Counted from the stretch's first letter, positions 50,561 to 59,853 are shown. The stretch: DNA of 64,000 nucleotides from Nostoc foliaceum FACHB-393 (GCF_014698505.1 NZ_JACJTD010000015.1:96316-160315); one strand, 5' to 3'. The notes: generated by a model not told the origin, from the sequence alone. Made by a program: numbers and translations.

Positions 50561-50899
50561 GCTACGAAAGTTCTAAGGGTAGCGACTGTCTTGAAAGTCG
50601 CTACAAATATTTTATTTTTCTAGAGTAATAAAAGAGCGCTAAGAGGTTGTTTGAAAAGTGGTTGGCTGTGATTTTAGGTACTCAGAGATCCCCCTTAGCC
50701 CCCCTTAAAAAGGGGGGAACCGGAATCAAAGTCCCCCTTTTTAAGGGGGATTTAGGGGGATCTAAAAGTATTTAATACATTACTAGGGACTTTTCAAACA
50801 TCCTCTAAAGAAGTTGGTCAGTCAGCTAGGGGTTAAGATAGGTTTTATATTTTATATAGGAAACTTGGATTGGGTTTCACCTTAATCAAGCAAAAATAT
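50561..50899. other. Intergenic with MITE-C copy 2
   Basis: Most of this gap is MITE-C copy 2. A short hairpin (GCGACT...AGTCGC, about 50581-50602) after hisS may be its terminator. Confidence 0.55.
50640..50807. repeat. MITE-like element C, copy 2 (168 bp)
   Basis: The same length and ends as copy 1, with only two substitutions noticed by eye. This indicates recent movement or gene conversion. Confidence 0.9.
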
Positions 50900-51535
50900 A
50901 TGACAATTCTCAACGCTCGTAATTTAACCTTAGAAGAAGTTCATCGTCTGTTTGGCTTTCAAAAACATTACAATGACTCATTTTCTAACTACTTATCTCT
51001 GGAACCTCTCACGGAAGTAGAACAACAGGAACTCAAACAAATTCAGCATGATTTTGATAGATACCTGACAGCAGGGAAAGTTTCTTAAGGTCAGGTAAAG
51101 TTCCTTGCAGCTGCTCCTTTACTAAGATTAGCTGGTTTTTATCGCTATCCTATCGAGATTGTTTTAAAGGAGAATATTGCTGATATTGAAGTTGAAGATG
51201 AAGATATCCTAATTAAAGAAAGATTTGATATTTTAGCTATTAGTAAAGCTAAACATACAAAACTTCAAAAATATTTTTGGGTACTGTTAATTGAATCTAA
51301 AAATAGCCAAATTGATATATCAACAGGTTTACCTCAGCTACTCACATACTCTTATAAAAATTTAGATAATCAAAAATCAGTTTGGGGATTAGTGACTAAT
51401 GGTAGAAGTTATCAGTTTGTCTATATCGAACAAGGAAATCCCCCAATTTATTACCTGTTACCAGAATTAAATTTGATGGGAAGAGAACGTTCAAGTCAGT
51501 TGCTACAAGTTTTAAAAGCAATTTGTCAGCTTTGA
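50900..51535 (+). pseudogene. Nuclease-like gene broken by a single in-frame stop
   Basis: ATG 50900 reads MTILNARNLTLEEVHRLFGF through KVS, then TAA (51086-51088). It then continues in the same frame for 148 codons with GQVKFLAAAPLLRLAGFYRY and RFDILAISK...WVLLIESKNS, and stops at 51535. The D...ESK pattern suggests a PD-(D/E)XK nuclease of the type I restriction R-subunit-like family common in cyanobacteria. No frameshift is seen, only the one stop, probably from a GAA or CAA codon. Either a young pseudogene or, less likely, read-through. Confidence 0.8.
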
Positions 51536-51649
51536 AAGCATTGATGTTGAAGTTCGGTACATTAACGATGAAAATCAATAGACATAAAGCACTCGACAGG
51601 AAAGTTTTACCCAAGTATTAAGGCAATATACAAGTCAAAGCAACAATTT

Positions 51650-52273
51650 ATGAGTCAAGCCATACCCAAACTAGTAAGCTTTGAAGATTTTACAGCGTGG
51701 CGGCCCGAAGGCGGAAGATACGAATTACACGATGGCGTGATTGTTGAAATGCCCCAACCAACCGGTGACCATGAAGATGTTGTTGGCTTTATAGCTAGAA
51801 AACTAACAGTAGAATTTGACCGATTAAATTTACCTTATACAATCCCTAAAACTGCGCTGATAAAACCTTTTAATTCGGTATCTGCTTATTCCCCAGATGT
51901 GTTGATATTAAATCGTCTGAATTTAGTGAATGAGCCGTTATGGAAAAAAGAATCAACTGTATGTTATGCGGCATCAATTCCCTTAGTAGTTGAGGTAGTT
52001 AGTACCAATTGGGATGATGACTACTACACAAAACAAGGTAAATATGAGGGTATTGGAATTCCTGAATATTGGGTTGTAGATTATCTGGGTTTAGGCGCTA
52101 AAAAGTTTATTGGCAATCCCAAACAACCTACTATATCTATTTATCAATTAATAGATGGTGAATACCAATTTACTCAATTTAGAGGTACTAATCGCATCGT
52201 TTCGCCTACTTTTCCAGAGTTGAATTTAACTGCCGAACAGATTTTTCAAGCTGGAGGTTTCCCAAGTAGTTAG
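51650..52273 (+). CDS. Uma2-family (DUF820) putative endonuclease
   Basis: A 207-residue PD-(D/E)XK-fold protein of the large cyanobacterial Uma2 family. Features are EDFTAWRPEGGRYELHDGVIVEM, AYSPDVLILNR (Asp) and PLVVEVVSTNWDDDYYTKQGKYEGIGIPEYWVVD-type end, with Glu and Lys of the nuclease core. The stop codon TAG is the first triplet of MITE-C copy 3, so the original C-terminus may have been changed by the insertion. Biological role unknown. Confidence 0.85.
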   Translation: MSQAIPKLVSFEDFTAWRPEGGRYELHDGVIVEMPQPTGDHEDVVGFIARKLTVEFDRLNLPYTIPKTALIKPFNSVSAYSPDVLILNRLNLVNEPLWKKESTVCYAASIPLVVEVVSTNWDDDYYTKQGKYEGIGIPEYWVVDYLGLGAKKFIGNPKQPTISIYQLIDGEYQFTQFRGTNRIVSPTFPELNLTAEQIFQAGGFPSS

Positions 52274-52438
52274 AGGATGTTTGAAAGGTCTTTTTGTTGG
52301 TGGCAAAACGTTTTAGATCCCCCTAAATCCCCCTTAAAAAGGGGGACTTTAAGAAGCTTTCCCCCCTTAAAAAGGGGGGCTAGGGGGGATCAACAAGTGC
52401 CTAAAATAACAGCTAACCATTTTTAAAACAACCTCTTA
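52271..52438. repeat. MITE-like element C, copy 3 (diverged)
   Basis: Ends TAGAGGATGTTTGAAAG and CTCTTA match the ends of copies 1 and 2. The central part keeps the GGGGGA/CCCCCTT arms but differs elsewhere. It provides the Uma2 stop codon. Confidence 0.85.
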
Positions 52439-52521
52439 AAAATATTGAGAAAGCTTTTTTACAAATTGTCAGACTTTTTAAACACGGAAATAAAAATTAC
52501 CATCGCACTAAATCCCAGCCT

Positions 52522-52968
52522 CTAGCTGTTTATGCTATTAGGGTGAATAATAGTAATTCCTTCAACTTCTAGAAAGTCTTTTGGGTTTAGAGTCAAAATA
52601 TGACTGATGCTATGGGCAAGCACTACTGCTTGTATGCGTAAATCATGGGTGCGTTTACCTGAAATTTTATGAGTTGTAGCGAGGCCAAACCAAAGGTGAA
52701 ATATATCTGGTGTTTCTTCTAGCCACTCAAACTGATTTATTAGCATTTGCAACGAGAGTTCGGTTTATTCTGGTGTCCATCCAAATCCATTTACAGCTAC
52801 AGGACGAGTGGCTACAACCCAAAATTCAATTAAAACTTGAGATGTAATAAAACATCGATGGTTATTAGATATTAGATACCTGATTGTGCGATGGACAAGA
52901 TTGTAATCGGGTGAAGCTATATCCCTGGAGCGTAACAGGATATTAGTATCTAATAAATAATTGGTCAT
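52522..52968 (-). pseudogene. PIN-domain toxin (VapC-like) gene with in-frame stop
   Basis: The minus strand starts MTNYLLDTNILLRSRD (PIN motif I Asp) and continues to WTPE. A TAA follows at 52765-52767. The same frame then reads TELSLQMLINQFEWL, TPDIFHLWF, KRTHDLRI and ILTLNPKDFL (later acidic residues) to the end, a total of 148 codons. In the family this position reads TPEQTE as I recall, so CAA to TAA is likely. The start overlaps the antitoxin stop by 4 nt. The toxin is probably inactive. Confidence 0.85.
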
Positions 52969-53204
52969 ACTTCATCATCGTAGATATTTTCTCGACGCAA
53001 AGCTTCATCATCAAGGTTGACATAACTTTTTGGTGCTGTATCTATCCACTCCTGCCAAAGTAATAATCTCTCTGATGATGTTTTAGGTTTACTAGTTAGT
53101 AAGGTTAAATTCTTGTTACTAAGTTTTTCTTGAAAGAGTTTTTGCTCTTCGGGGGAGAGGTTTAGTACCACTTCTACAAGAGAATTAACAAGTTGTACAT
53201 TCAT
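52965..53204 (-). CDS. Small antitoxin-like protein upstream of PIN gene
   Basis: A 79-residue acidic protein MNVQLVNSLVEVVLNLSPEE with a Trp-rich centre (LLLWQEWID) and a polar tail. It immediately precedes, and overlaps by ATGA, the PIN-domain gene, the usual order of antitoxin before toxin. The N-terminal amphipathic helix with SPEEQ resembles cyanobacterial VapB-type proteins. It is intact although the toxin is broken. Confidence 0.75.
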   Translation of the reverse strand: MNVQLVNSLVEVVLNLSPEEQKLFQEKLSNKNLTLLTSKPKTSSERLLLWQEWIDTAPKSYVNLDDEALRRENIYDDEV

Positions 53205-53438
53205 AGTTATTTATACAATTCACTGGGTCAGTCTATGCGATGGGCTTTCGCCTTGCACTGATGCTGCTTTACTATAATACTGACTATTGCTTCTGCCATA
53301 CAGCAAAAGACATAGCTAATTTCTCGCAGACTTTAAGCGAACGTTTATAAGCTTTGAGCGATGAGTGGAATATCACTGCACGCCCTTTTGATTAAAGTCA
53401 AAAGTCAACTTTGAAAGTAATCGCAAAATCCAGGACAA
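53205..53438. other. Intergenic between divergent genes
   Basis: Promoter region for the antitoxin-toxin pair and the small frameshifted gene. Nothing else recognised. Confidence 0.35.
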
Positions 53439-53629
53439 ATGAAACTACCTTGGGATGAATGGGAAGCAAGTAACCATGAAATAGAAAAAGTAGCGAGCAA
53501 ATTTATCTTTGCTAATTGCTATGACACCCAAAAAGCTAGCATTGTACTACAAGCACAACAAGAAGACGTTTTTTTGCCACAGTGCCAGGTAACGGAAACG
53601 TAGAAACCGCAATACTTCGTGCTAAATGA
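53439..53629 (+). pseudogene. Small gene frameshifted at a T7 tract
   Basis: ATG 53439 reads MKLPWDEWEASNHEIEKVAS to AQQEDVF and enters a T7 run (53569-53575). In its own frame it ends at 53603 after 54 codons. One base back, the sequence reads FFATVPGNGNVETAILRAK and stops at 53629. That second stretch looks like a natural protein end, so an ancestral T8 tract giving a 63-residue protein is likely. It could be a pseudogene, or expressed by slippage. Family not recognised. Confidence 0.5.
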
Positions 53630-53663
53630 CTTGTTTGTGAATCTTCACAATTTCCTGTAAGCC

Positions 53664-55085
53664 TTATATGTTACAGTTTACAAGTCTCGACGCGATAAAA
53701 GAAGAGACAATCATAAAATCACAAATCTTACTCGAAGCAGCAACGGGAAGATGTCCCTGCGGAGAATTTGTTGTGAAGGCCAGGTCTGAGTATATCCGCC
53801 AGTTTTTATTAAAAAACACTTCTTTTCGCCATCCGACGCGATCGCCAAACTTTTCGTAGTCTTTTCCAACGTTTTCCCAAATTCGCTTTTGCACACTAAA
53901 CCCAAAGTGCCCATTGCTGTATTTTACCCACAGTTGGTCAATGGTGCGTAAGTCAGTGCAAGGAAAATTATTAATAGATTCAGAACTAAGCCAGCCTTGT
54001 GATTTTCTGCCTGATGCTTCGAGCATAACAGCCAGAGTTTCTTGATCCGCCTCTTTCCACTGTTTAGCTTTAAGTAAATCGCGCAACCGCCTATAGTCTA
54101 CACCTTTCTCAGAGGGAAGATCGTTAGCAGTAGATTGCTGTTGTAGTCGCAGTCTCTGTGCTTCTTCTTGTTCTCGTTGTCTTTGCAGCCTTTGTGCTTC
54201 CTGTTGTTCCCTTTCTAGTTTAAGTCTCTGTGCTTCCTGTAGTTGTTGGAGTATTTCTGCTTGTTGCTTTTGTACTTCAGCTTCATTATGTATTGGGGCT
54301 ACATCGTCATCTTTAAGGTTCAGATATTGCTGCAATTTCTTCAAACCCGCTTTAGCTTTTTCCCCTAACGGATATCCTTGTTCATCTACTAACTCGGTAA
54401 AGGTTTGCTTGTATTGATCCAGATTTTCTCTGTATTTACCATAAGGTTCTAATATTTTGTCTCGAACTGTACGAGCTTCTTCATCAGTTAATCCTAGCTG
54501 TTCTTGTAAATGCTTCAATATTTTGGATTCCACTAAAGAAATCTCGCCATCATCTGCAAATTCTTCAACCTTCTGGCGATACTCAGCTATGGCAGTTTCC
54601 TTTGTTGCCAGTGTCAGTTTCAGTTTACGCTCACTTTTCAATTGCCCAGCAGCAGCTCTAATTCCCTGAGCTACGTTTGTGAATGCATCGTCTCGATTAG
54701 TACAAGAGGTAACAGGTTCGGCATCTTTGGGCAAAAATTGCAGTTTAGCAAAGGGTGTATCACTCCAATCAACCCTTCGCAGAATAATCGGGATGACACG
54801 AGCTTTTCCCGTATTGTGACGTTCTATTGCTGTGGTGACTTCAATCTCCCAGCAATAATTAGAAGCGATAAAGTCTGAACTGATAAGTAACAGAATGATA
54901 TCGGCGGTGTTTAAATTCTCATTAATTTGGTAATCCCACTCCTCTCCAGGTAGTATCTTGCGATCGTCCCAGCTTGAAATCACACCTTGGCGTCTCAAAG
55001 TACTTAGGTGATTAGCTAGTTCATCCTTTAGAGATTCGTCTTTATGTGAGTAAGATAAGAAAAGCTTTAAAGGTTCCTCTAGCAT
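53664..55085 (-). CDS. TIR-coiled coil-GUN4 domain protein
   Basis: A 473-residue protein. The N-terminal TIR domain (about 5-150) has LFLSYSHKDESLKDELANHL, WDDRKILPGEEW and ISSDFIASNYCWEIE; the Glu of YCWE fits the TIR NADase catalytic residue. A helical part (about 155-325) follows, with a Gln/Arg/Glu-rich coiled coil of repeats like EAQRLQRQREQ. The C-terminal GUN4 domain (329-473) has VDYRRLRDLLKAKQWKEAD, GWLSSESINNFPCTDL, NGHFGFSVQKRIW and GHLPV. GUN4 domains bind porphyrins. This suggests a porphyrin- or Mg-porphyrin-sensing TIR effector, possibly in defence or stress. That is inference. No membrane segment. Confidence 0.87.
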   Translation of the reverse strand: MLEEPLKLFLSYSHKDESLKDELANHLSTLRRQGVISSWDDRKILPGEEWDYQINENLNTADIILLLISSDFIASNYCWEIEVTTAIERHNTGKARVIPIILRRVDWSDTPFAKLQFLPKDAEPVTSCTNRDDAFTNVAQGIRAAAGQLKSERKLKLTLATKETAIAEYRQKVEEFADDGEISLVESKILKHLQEQLGLTDEEARTVRDKILEPYGKYRENLDQYKQTFTELVDEQGYPLGEKAKAGLKKLQQYLNLKDDDVAPIHNEAEVQKQQAEILQQLQEAQRLKLEREQQEAQRLQRQREQEEAQRLRLQQQSTANDLPSEKGVDYRRLRDLLKAKQWKEADQETLAVMLEASGRKSQGWLSSESINNFPCTDLRTIDQLWVKYSNGHFGFSVQKRIWENVGKDYEKFGDRVGWRKEVFFNKNWRIYSDLAFTTNSPQGHLPVAASSKICDFMIVSSFIASRLVNCNI

Positions 55086-55164
55086 TTTTGGTCTAAGGAG
55101 TAGGACAAATCACGCTTTAAAGACATTATAGTGTTTTTAGCTGATTTGCTTGAGAAGTAAGCCC

Positions 55165-56181
55165 CTAAGCCCGATCGCAATATACTTCACCAAAGCTATG
55201 ATCAGCATGAATCTCAATTACTAAATCAACCACTGTCGTATCTTTTACTAACGGCTTGATGAATAATTCTGGGTGAAGCGATCGCCAAAAATAATTGACA
55301 AATTGCTCTATCTCTGCATTGCTCATTCCCGATTTACCCGCAGCAATCATCTGCTGTTCTGCCTGTTTGCGCCACTCCAAAGAACATCGGTAATCGGTGG
55401 GATATAGCACAATTAAACTGTCTAATCGCTCCCATAATGGTAGATAATCGTGGAGGCGAAGATTCATATCACGAGCAAATGCTCTATCTTCATCTGTGAG
55501 GATTGGCGGCGGTGCAGTATCAAATACATCTGCGTTAATTGGTCGCACACCCACAAACCAGCCTTCAAATAGTACTATATCTATATTTGTAACCATTTCT
55601 GGATTAGTGCGATCGCCAGCGCCTCTAAAAGCAGATTTATCAAAGCGGGGAATCATCACTGGGCTTTGCAACTGGCGGATTTTATCTAGTACATTTAAAC
55701 CTAAATCTACATCGTGGGTTCCTGGTGGGCCGCGCCAAATCAAGCGGGGATCTTGCTGTGTTAAAAGCAAGCGATCGCTGTAAGTTTTATATAAGTCATC
55801 CAAAGATAAACTCACAGTCCGGTATCCCAACTGATCGAGAATCAAGCTAAGAACCTTGGACATTGTGGTTTTACCAGTGCCTTGTCCTCCCAATATTCCT
55901 TGAATCAGGGGGCGTTCTAACTGTTGGCGCTGCGATGCTAGTGTGATTCCCAAAGGCAGCCACAAGTCCCACAACACCTGTAACATTTCCTGGGGTTCGA
56001 CTTTGAGGCTAGTTTGGCAGAATTGGCTAAAAGCTGGTAAGACAGATTTTAGTAAATGCGATCGCTCTTTTATCACTTCATCGACATTTTCCGGCGTGAT
56101 CCCAAAAGCTTTAGCCCTCAACCTATCTGCTAATGCCGCTTCTCTTGCTTCCTGCTTCCCTATCTCCCTCATCTCCCTCAT
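55165..56181 (-). CDS. D-glycerate 3-kinase (cyanobacterial/plant type)
   Basis: A 338-residue P-loop kinase that returns photorespiratory glycerate to 3-phosphoglycerate. The Walker A is GILGGQGTGKTTMSK, followed by LSLDDLYKTYSDR and LIWRGPPGTHDVDLG. Later conserved parts are IPRFDKSAFRGAGDR and FEGWFVGVRPI. The first residues MREMREIGKQ derive from a repeat-like upstream stretch; the true start may be at a later codon. Its stop lies downstream of ycf20, so ycf20 and this gene form a codirectional pair. Confidence 0.9.
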   Translation of the reverse strand: MREMREIGKQEAREAALADRLRAKAFGITPENVDEVIKERSHLLKSVLPAFSQFCQTSLKVEPQEMLQVLWDLWLPLGITLASQRQQLERPLIQGILGGQGTGKTTMSKVLSLILDQLGYRTVSLSLDDLYKTYSDRLLLTQQDPRLIWRGPPGTHDVDLGLNVLDKIRQLQSPVMIPRFDKSAFRGAGDRTNPEMVTNIDIVLFEGWFVGVRPINADVFDTAPPPILTDEDRAFARDMNLRLHDYLPLWERLDSLIVLYPTDYRCSLEWRKQAEQQMIAAGKSGMSNAEIEQFVNYFWRSLHPELFIKPLVKDTTVVDLVIEIHADHSFGEVYCDRA

Positions 56182-56189
56182 CCCCCATA

Positions 56190-56522
56190 CTACGATCCCA
56201 ACTTAAAGGCTTCGAGAAACAGGCTGTAGGTGAAACCAACTTTGAGGAGATTTAGTGAGTCTACCAAGAGCGATCGCCTAGCGAAAAAGCTCTGACTGTA
56301 AAATATCCTACTAGTAATTTCAGTCAATACTACTAAAAAACCAGCTACCACTATGTCTAATTCTGCCCGTTGACCGGCTGTAGTGGAAGCTGCGTTTCCC
56401 AGAAAAAAACCGAACAAAAAACTGATAATTAGTAACGATAGTCGCCGCCAAGGATTTAAAAACCATTGCCCCAAGCGTGTAGCAATGGCATCTAATAAGT
56501 TATTGAGACGAGTATTTTGCAT
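56190..56522 (-). CDS. ycf20: Ycf20-like membrane protein (DUF565)
   Basis: A 110-residue protein with about three hydrophobic helices, beginning MQNTRLNNLLDAIATRLGQW. Conserved segments are NPWRRLSLLIISFLFGFFLG and AELDIVVAGFLVVLTEI. The open frame extends upstream to 56657, but ATG 56522 matches the usual length of about 108 residues. Plant and algal relatives affect photoprotection (NPQ). It lies 8 nt before the end of the upstream frame of glycerate kinase, so the two are likely co-transcribed. Confidence 0.85.
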   Translation of the reverse strand: MQNTRLNNLLDAIATRLGQWFLNPWRRLSLLIISFLFGFFLGNAASTTAGQRAELDIVVAGFLVVLTEITSRIFYSQSFFARRSLLVDSLNLLKVGFTYSLFLEAFKLGS

Positions 56523-57045
56523 TACAAGGGCTTCTAGGGAAAAGTCAAGATATCTTGAAATATCTCTTATATTAAGGAGGATATTGGTTTTAGCATCAGC
56601 TTGTTTGTTAATATTATAATTATGTCCTGGGCTTCGAGTGTTGATTGAAATTTGCAAATCATATCATCATTTAGGGAAGTACAGGCCCTTCAAAGAGTGC
56701 TTATTCTAACGCAAGATGAAATATATATCTTAGATTTATCTAAGGGTTTGGCAAAAGATGCCTTGCTGGGTCATGAATTGGCTTTGCTTAGTATCTAATT
56801 TTCTTGTTTTTATCCAAGCCTACGGTCAAGATGCAAAGCAATGGGTGTCTGCACTACTCGTTTGTTAAACATCAAGAAAATAATTTTCTCCAAATATTTT
56901 CTAATCAAAATGATATTTATAATACATTTGTATCCCTAATTTTAGGAAAGCCTATATTAGGCTACTTTCTATGATTCCCTTTTGTGATAATAGGCTACTA
57001 TTTGGTCAAGCCTAGACAAAATATTTATTTCTAATAACTATCAAT
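56523..57045. other. Divergent intergenic region
   Basis: About 520 bp, AT-rich. The segment 56523-56657 is open on the minus strand but does not look like Ycf20. No other gene seen. Confidence 0.4.
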
Positions 57046-57681
57046 ATGAAATCTTCCGTGTATCGTAACGTCGGTGTTACAGCTTCTTGCTTGGGACTGC
57101 TTATTGCTCTGGTGGGATACTTTGGAGTGAGCGTATCCTTTGAATCCACAAACCCAGATACATCTTCACAACTGCCAACTGAAACTAACCAGTGGGAGGC
57201 AAATTCCTCTACACCCGTTTCACCTGAAAAAGGTATTTCAGCTAGTCTATCTACTCCAGCAACTACCCCAACCAATCAAGTAGAACATAGTATTAGAGAG
57301 AATACTTATCCTGTCTTGGCAGAGCGTGATAAATCAGCAAGCATTGCCAAGGATCAAGGAACTTTGCGAATGAGCAATCAAACAAATCAGCCTGTACGGT
57401 TGGCTCTACTGGCGCGACAGTCGGTAGCAAAAGGCTCTAGTACTAAACAGGCTAACCATGATGTACCGGCACATTGGGATTTTGCTCCCCAAGAAGGTAG
57501 TGAGAAGGGACTGATTTTATCCCTACCTCAGAATAATTTAAAGTTGGAGAAGGGAGATATTTTAGTTGCTTTTGCACAAGATGGTTCCCGTCGTTACTGG
57601 GGTCCCTATGTTGTCGGTGAAACTCAATTACCTAAATGGAATTCCCAAAATAGGGAATGGCAACTAGTACTGAGTCCATAG
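57046..57681 (+). CDS. Membrane-anchored conserved protein of unknown function
   Basis: A 211-residue protein with one N-terminal membrane helix (SCLGLLIALVGYFGVSVSF). A Ser/Thr/Pro-rich linker (about 35-110) and a C-terminal globular part follow (LALLARQSVAK, PAHWDFAPQEGSEKGLILSL, RRYWGPYVVG). It is probably exported to the periplasm and held by the helix. It is conserved in cyanobacteria as far as I recall, without known function. It lies 255 nt upstream of the GT39 gene on the same strand. Confidence 0.65.
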   Translation: MKSSVYRNVGVTASCLGLLIALVGYFGVSVSFESTNPDTSSQLPTETNQWEANSSTPVSPEKGISASLSTPATTPTNQVEHSIRENTYPVLAERDKSASIAKDQGTLRMSNQTNQPVRLALLARQSVAKGSSTKQANHDVPAHWDFAPQEGSEKGLILSLPQNNLKLEKGDILVAFAQDGSRRYWGPYVVGETQLPKWNSQNREWQLVLSP

Positions 57682-57936
57682 TCCATATTTAGTAGTACTG
57701 AAAAAGTAATACAGCTGGGCGTAAATTCAGCTACTTTGAAGACAAAGGGTTTAAGCCATTTGTCTTCAAAGTGTTATGTGTTGGAGAAGTTTTTCTGGCG
57801 ACTTTGAGCAACTGGCGTTACTGAACAGGAAAAAGTGTAGAGTACTGAGGAGAAGAAAATTGTTGAATTTAAAACTCCGCAGAACAAAAGATAGATAACC
57901 AACGACTATTGATTAGTGATTGTTGACTATTGACTA
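57682..57936. other. Intergenic with imperfect hairpin and degenerate STRR
   Basis: A loose inverted repeat around TTTGAAGACAAAGGG...TTTGTCTTCAAAG (about 57734-57770) may terminate the upstream gene. Degenerate STRR units lie just before the GT39 start. Confidence 0.5.
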
Positions 57937-59853
57937 ATGAGAATGAAATTGAGTGTTAAGCACACTGTTGATGAGTGGTTCAATAAAATAGGAAAGAATC
58001 CAGCCCTTGGTATCACTGTATCGATTTTGTGGTTGATAGTGATTGGCTGGATCGCTTTTGGCTGGAATTTGGGCAACACTGGCTTGATTGATGAGACAGA
58101 GCCGCTGTTTGCCGAAGCTTCCCGCCAGATGTTCGTCACAGGTGATTGGATTACCCCATTTTTCAATGGTGACACTCGTTTCGATAAACCTGCTTTAATT
58201 TACTGGTGTCAGGCGATCGCTTATGCAATTATTGGGGTGAATGAGTGGGCAGTACGCCTTCCGTCAGCGATCGCAGCCTTCGGCTTAGTTTGTTTAGGTT
58301 TTTACACCATACAGTGGTATTTCGCTAGACAAGACGAATTAGATCAAGTTTCACGTCCTACTCGCCGCTACTTAACATCTTTTATAGCAGCAGCGCTCAT
58401 GGCACTTAATCCCGAAACCATTATTTGGGCGAGAATTGGTGTCTCTGATATGCTGCTCACCGGATGTATGGCATCAGCTTTGTTATGTTTCTTTCTAGGG
58501 TATGCAGGGAAGGGAGGGAGTAGGAAGCAAGGGGGCAGGGAGCAGGGGGAAAATTCCCCTGCCCCCTACCCCTCTGCCTCTTCTGCCCTATTCCCTAATA
58601 AGTGGTACTTAGCTTTTTATGTGCTGATTGCTGGCGCAATTTTGAGTAAAGGTCCAGTGGGAATTGTTTTACCAGGGCTAATTGTTGCCGCCTTTTTGCT
58701 TTACGTGGGAAAGTTTCGAGAGGTGTTGCGGGAAATGCGCCTTCTCGTTGGTGTATTGATAATTTTAGGTTTATCAGTGCCGTGGTTTGCTTTAGTAATT
58801 TGGCGCAATGGCTGGAATTATATTAATGCCTTTTTTGGTTATCACAACCTGGAACGGTTTACAGAAGTTGTTAATGGTCACTCAGCACCTTGGTATTTTT
58901 ACTTTTTAGTAGTGCTGCTGGGTTTTGCGCCCTACTCAGTGTATTTACCACTCTCTATAGTAAGACTAAAGTTTTGGCAGCGATCGCACTGGCGATCCCT
59001 TGAACGTTTTCAGCAGTTTGGTTTATTTGCTTGGTTTTGGTTTGCTAGCATTTTTGGTTTTTTCAGCATTGCTGTTACCAAACTCCCTAGCTACGTATTG
59101 CCTTTAATGCCAGCAGCAGCCATCCTGATAGCCCTGTTGTGGAGCGACTTTTTCCAAGATACAGAGGCTAGGCAAACAATTCCTGTTTCCTCCTCTCCCA
59201 CTCCTCCCGTGTCCCCCTCTTTTCTCCGAGTGAGTGGTTGGGTGAATGTAGTGTTTTTATCAGTTCTGGCAACAGCACTGTTTAACATAACCCACATATT
59301 AGGTACTGATCCAGCTATAAGTAACTTCCACGAACTAATTCAACAATCTGGTTTACCAGTAATAGCCGGTGTAATGTGGCTAGTTTGTGCCGTTTTAGTT
59401 GCGGGTTTCTTATTAAGTCGCCAATGGAATTACGTTATCGGCATTAATTTACTAGGGTTTGTAGCATTCTTAATTTTTGTGTTAACCCCTGCTTCGTTCT
59501 TTATAGATCGAGAACGTCAATTACCTTTAAGGGAATTATCTGCGGTCATCCTAGAAGCAAAACAACCAAATGAAGAATTGATTATGCTTGGATTCAAAAA
59601 GCCTAGTGTAGTCTTTTACAGCCACATCCACGTCAATTATTTAAGATTTCCCCAAGAGGCTATAGAGCATATTCAAAACCAAGCTGCCAAGGGACTACAA
59701 CCTCCCTCGCTGCTGCTGTTGGCTGAACAGAAAAAGTTTTTACAAATGGACTTACAGCCAGATGATTACAAGAGTTTATCAACCAAGGGTGCTTACAACT
59801 TGGTTCGAGTTCCTTTTAAGAAAAAGAAAAATCAAAAAATAGACATATCTTGA
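57937..59853 (+). CDS. GT39-family membrane glycosyltransferase (ArnT/PMT-like)
   Basis: A 638-residue integral membrane protein with about a dozen helices that transfers a sugar from a polyprenyl-phosphate donor. The catalytic loop Asp-Glu pair is in GLIDETEPLFAEASRQM. Family segments are NGDTRFDKPALIYW and FGYHNLERF. Two low-complexity insertions keep the frame: about 187-212 (GGSRKQGGREQGENSPAPYP, with a palindromic DNA core) and about 410-427 (Ser/Pro/Thr-rich). They are encoded by repeat-type DNA and probably sit in loops. Acceptor unknown. Confidence 0.85.
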   Translation: MRMKLSVKHTVDEWFNKIGKNPALGITVSILWLIVIGWIAFGWNLGNTGLIDETEPLFAEASRQMFVTGDWITPFFNGDTRFDKPALIYWCQAIAYAIIGVNEWAVRLPSAIAAFGLVCLGFYTIQWYFARQDELDQVSRPTRRYLTSFIAAALMALNPETIIWARIGVSDMLLTGCMASALLCFFLGYAGKGGSRKQGGREQGENSPAPYPSASSALFPNKWYLAFYVLIAGAILSKGPVGIVLPGLIVAAFLLYVGKFREVLREMRLLVGVLIILGLSVPWFALVIWRNGWNYINAFFGYHNLERFTEVVNGHSAPWYFYFLVVLLGFAPYSVYLPLSIVRLKFWQRSHWRSLERFQQFGLFAWFWFASIFGFFSIAVTKLPSYVLPLMPAAAILIALLWSDFFQDTEARQTIPVSSSPTPPVSPSFLRVSGWVNVVFLSVLATALFNITHILGTDPAISNFHELIQQSGLPVIAGVMWLVCAVLVAGFLLSRQWNYVIGINLLGFVAFLIFVLTPASFFIDRERQLPLRELSAVILEAKQPNEELIMLGFKKPSVVFYSHIHVNYLRFPQEAIEHIQNQAAKGLQPPSLLLLAEQKKFLQMDLQPDDYKSLSTKGAYNLVRVPFKKKKNQKIDIS

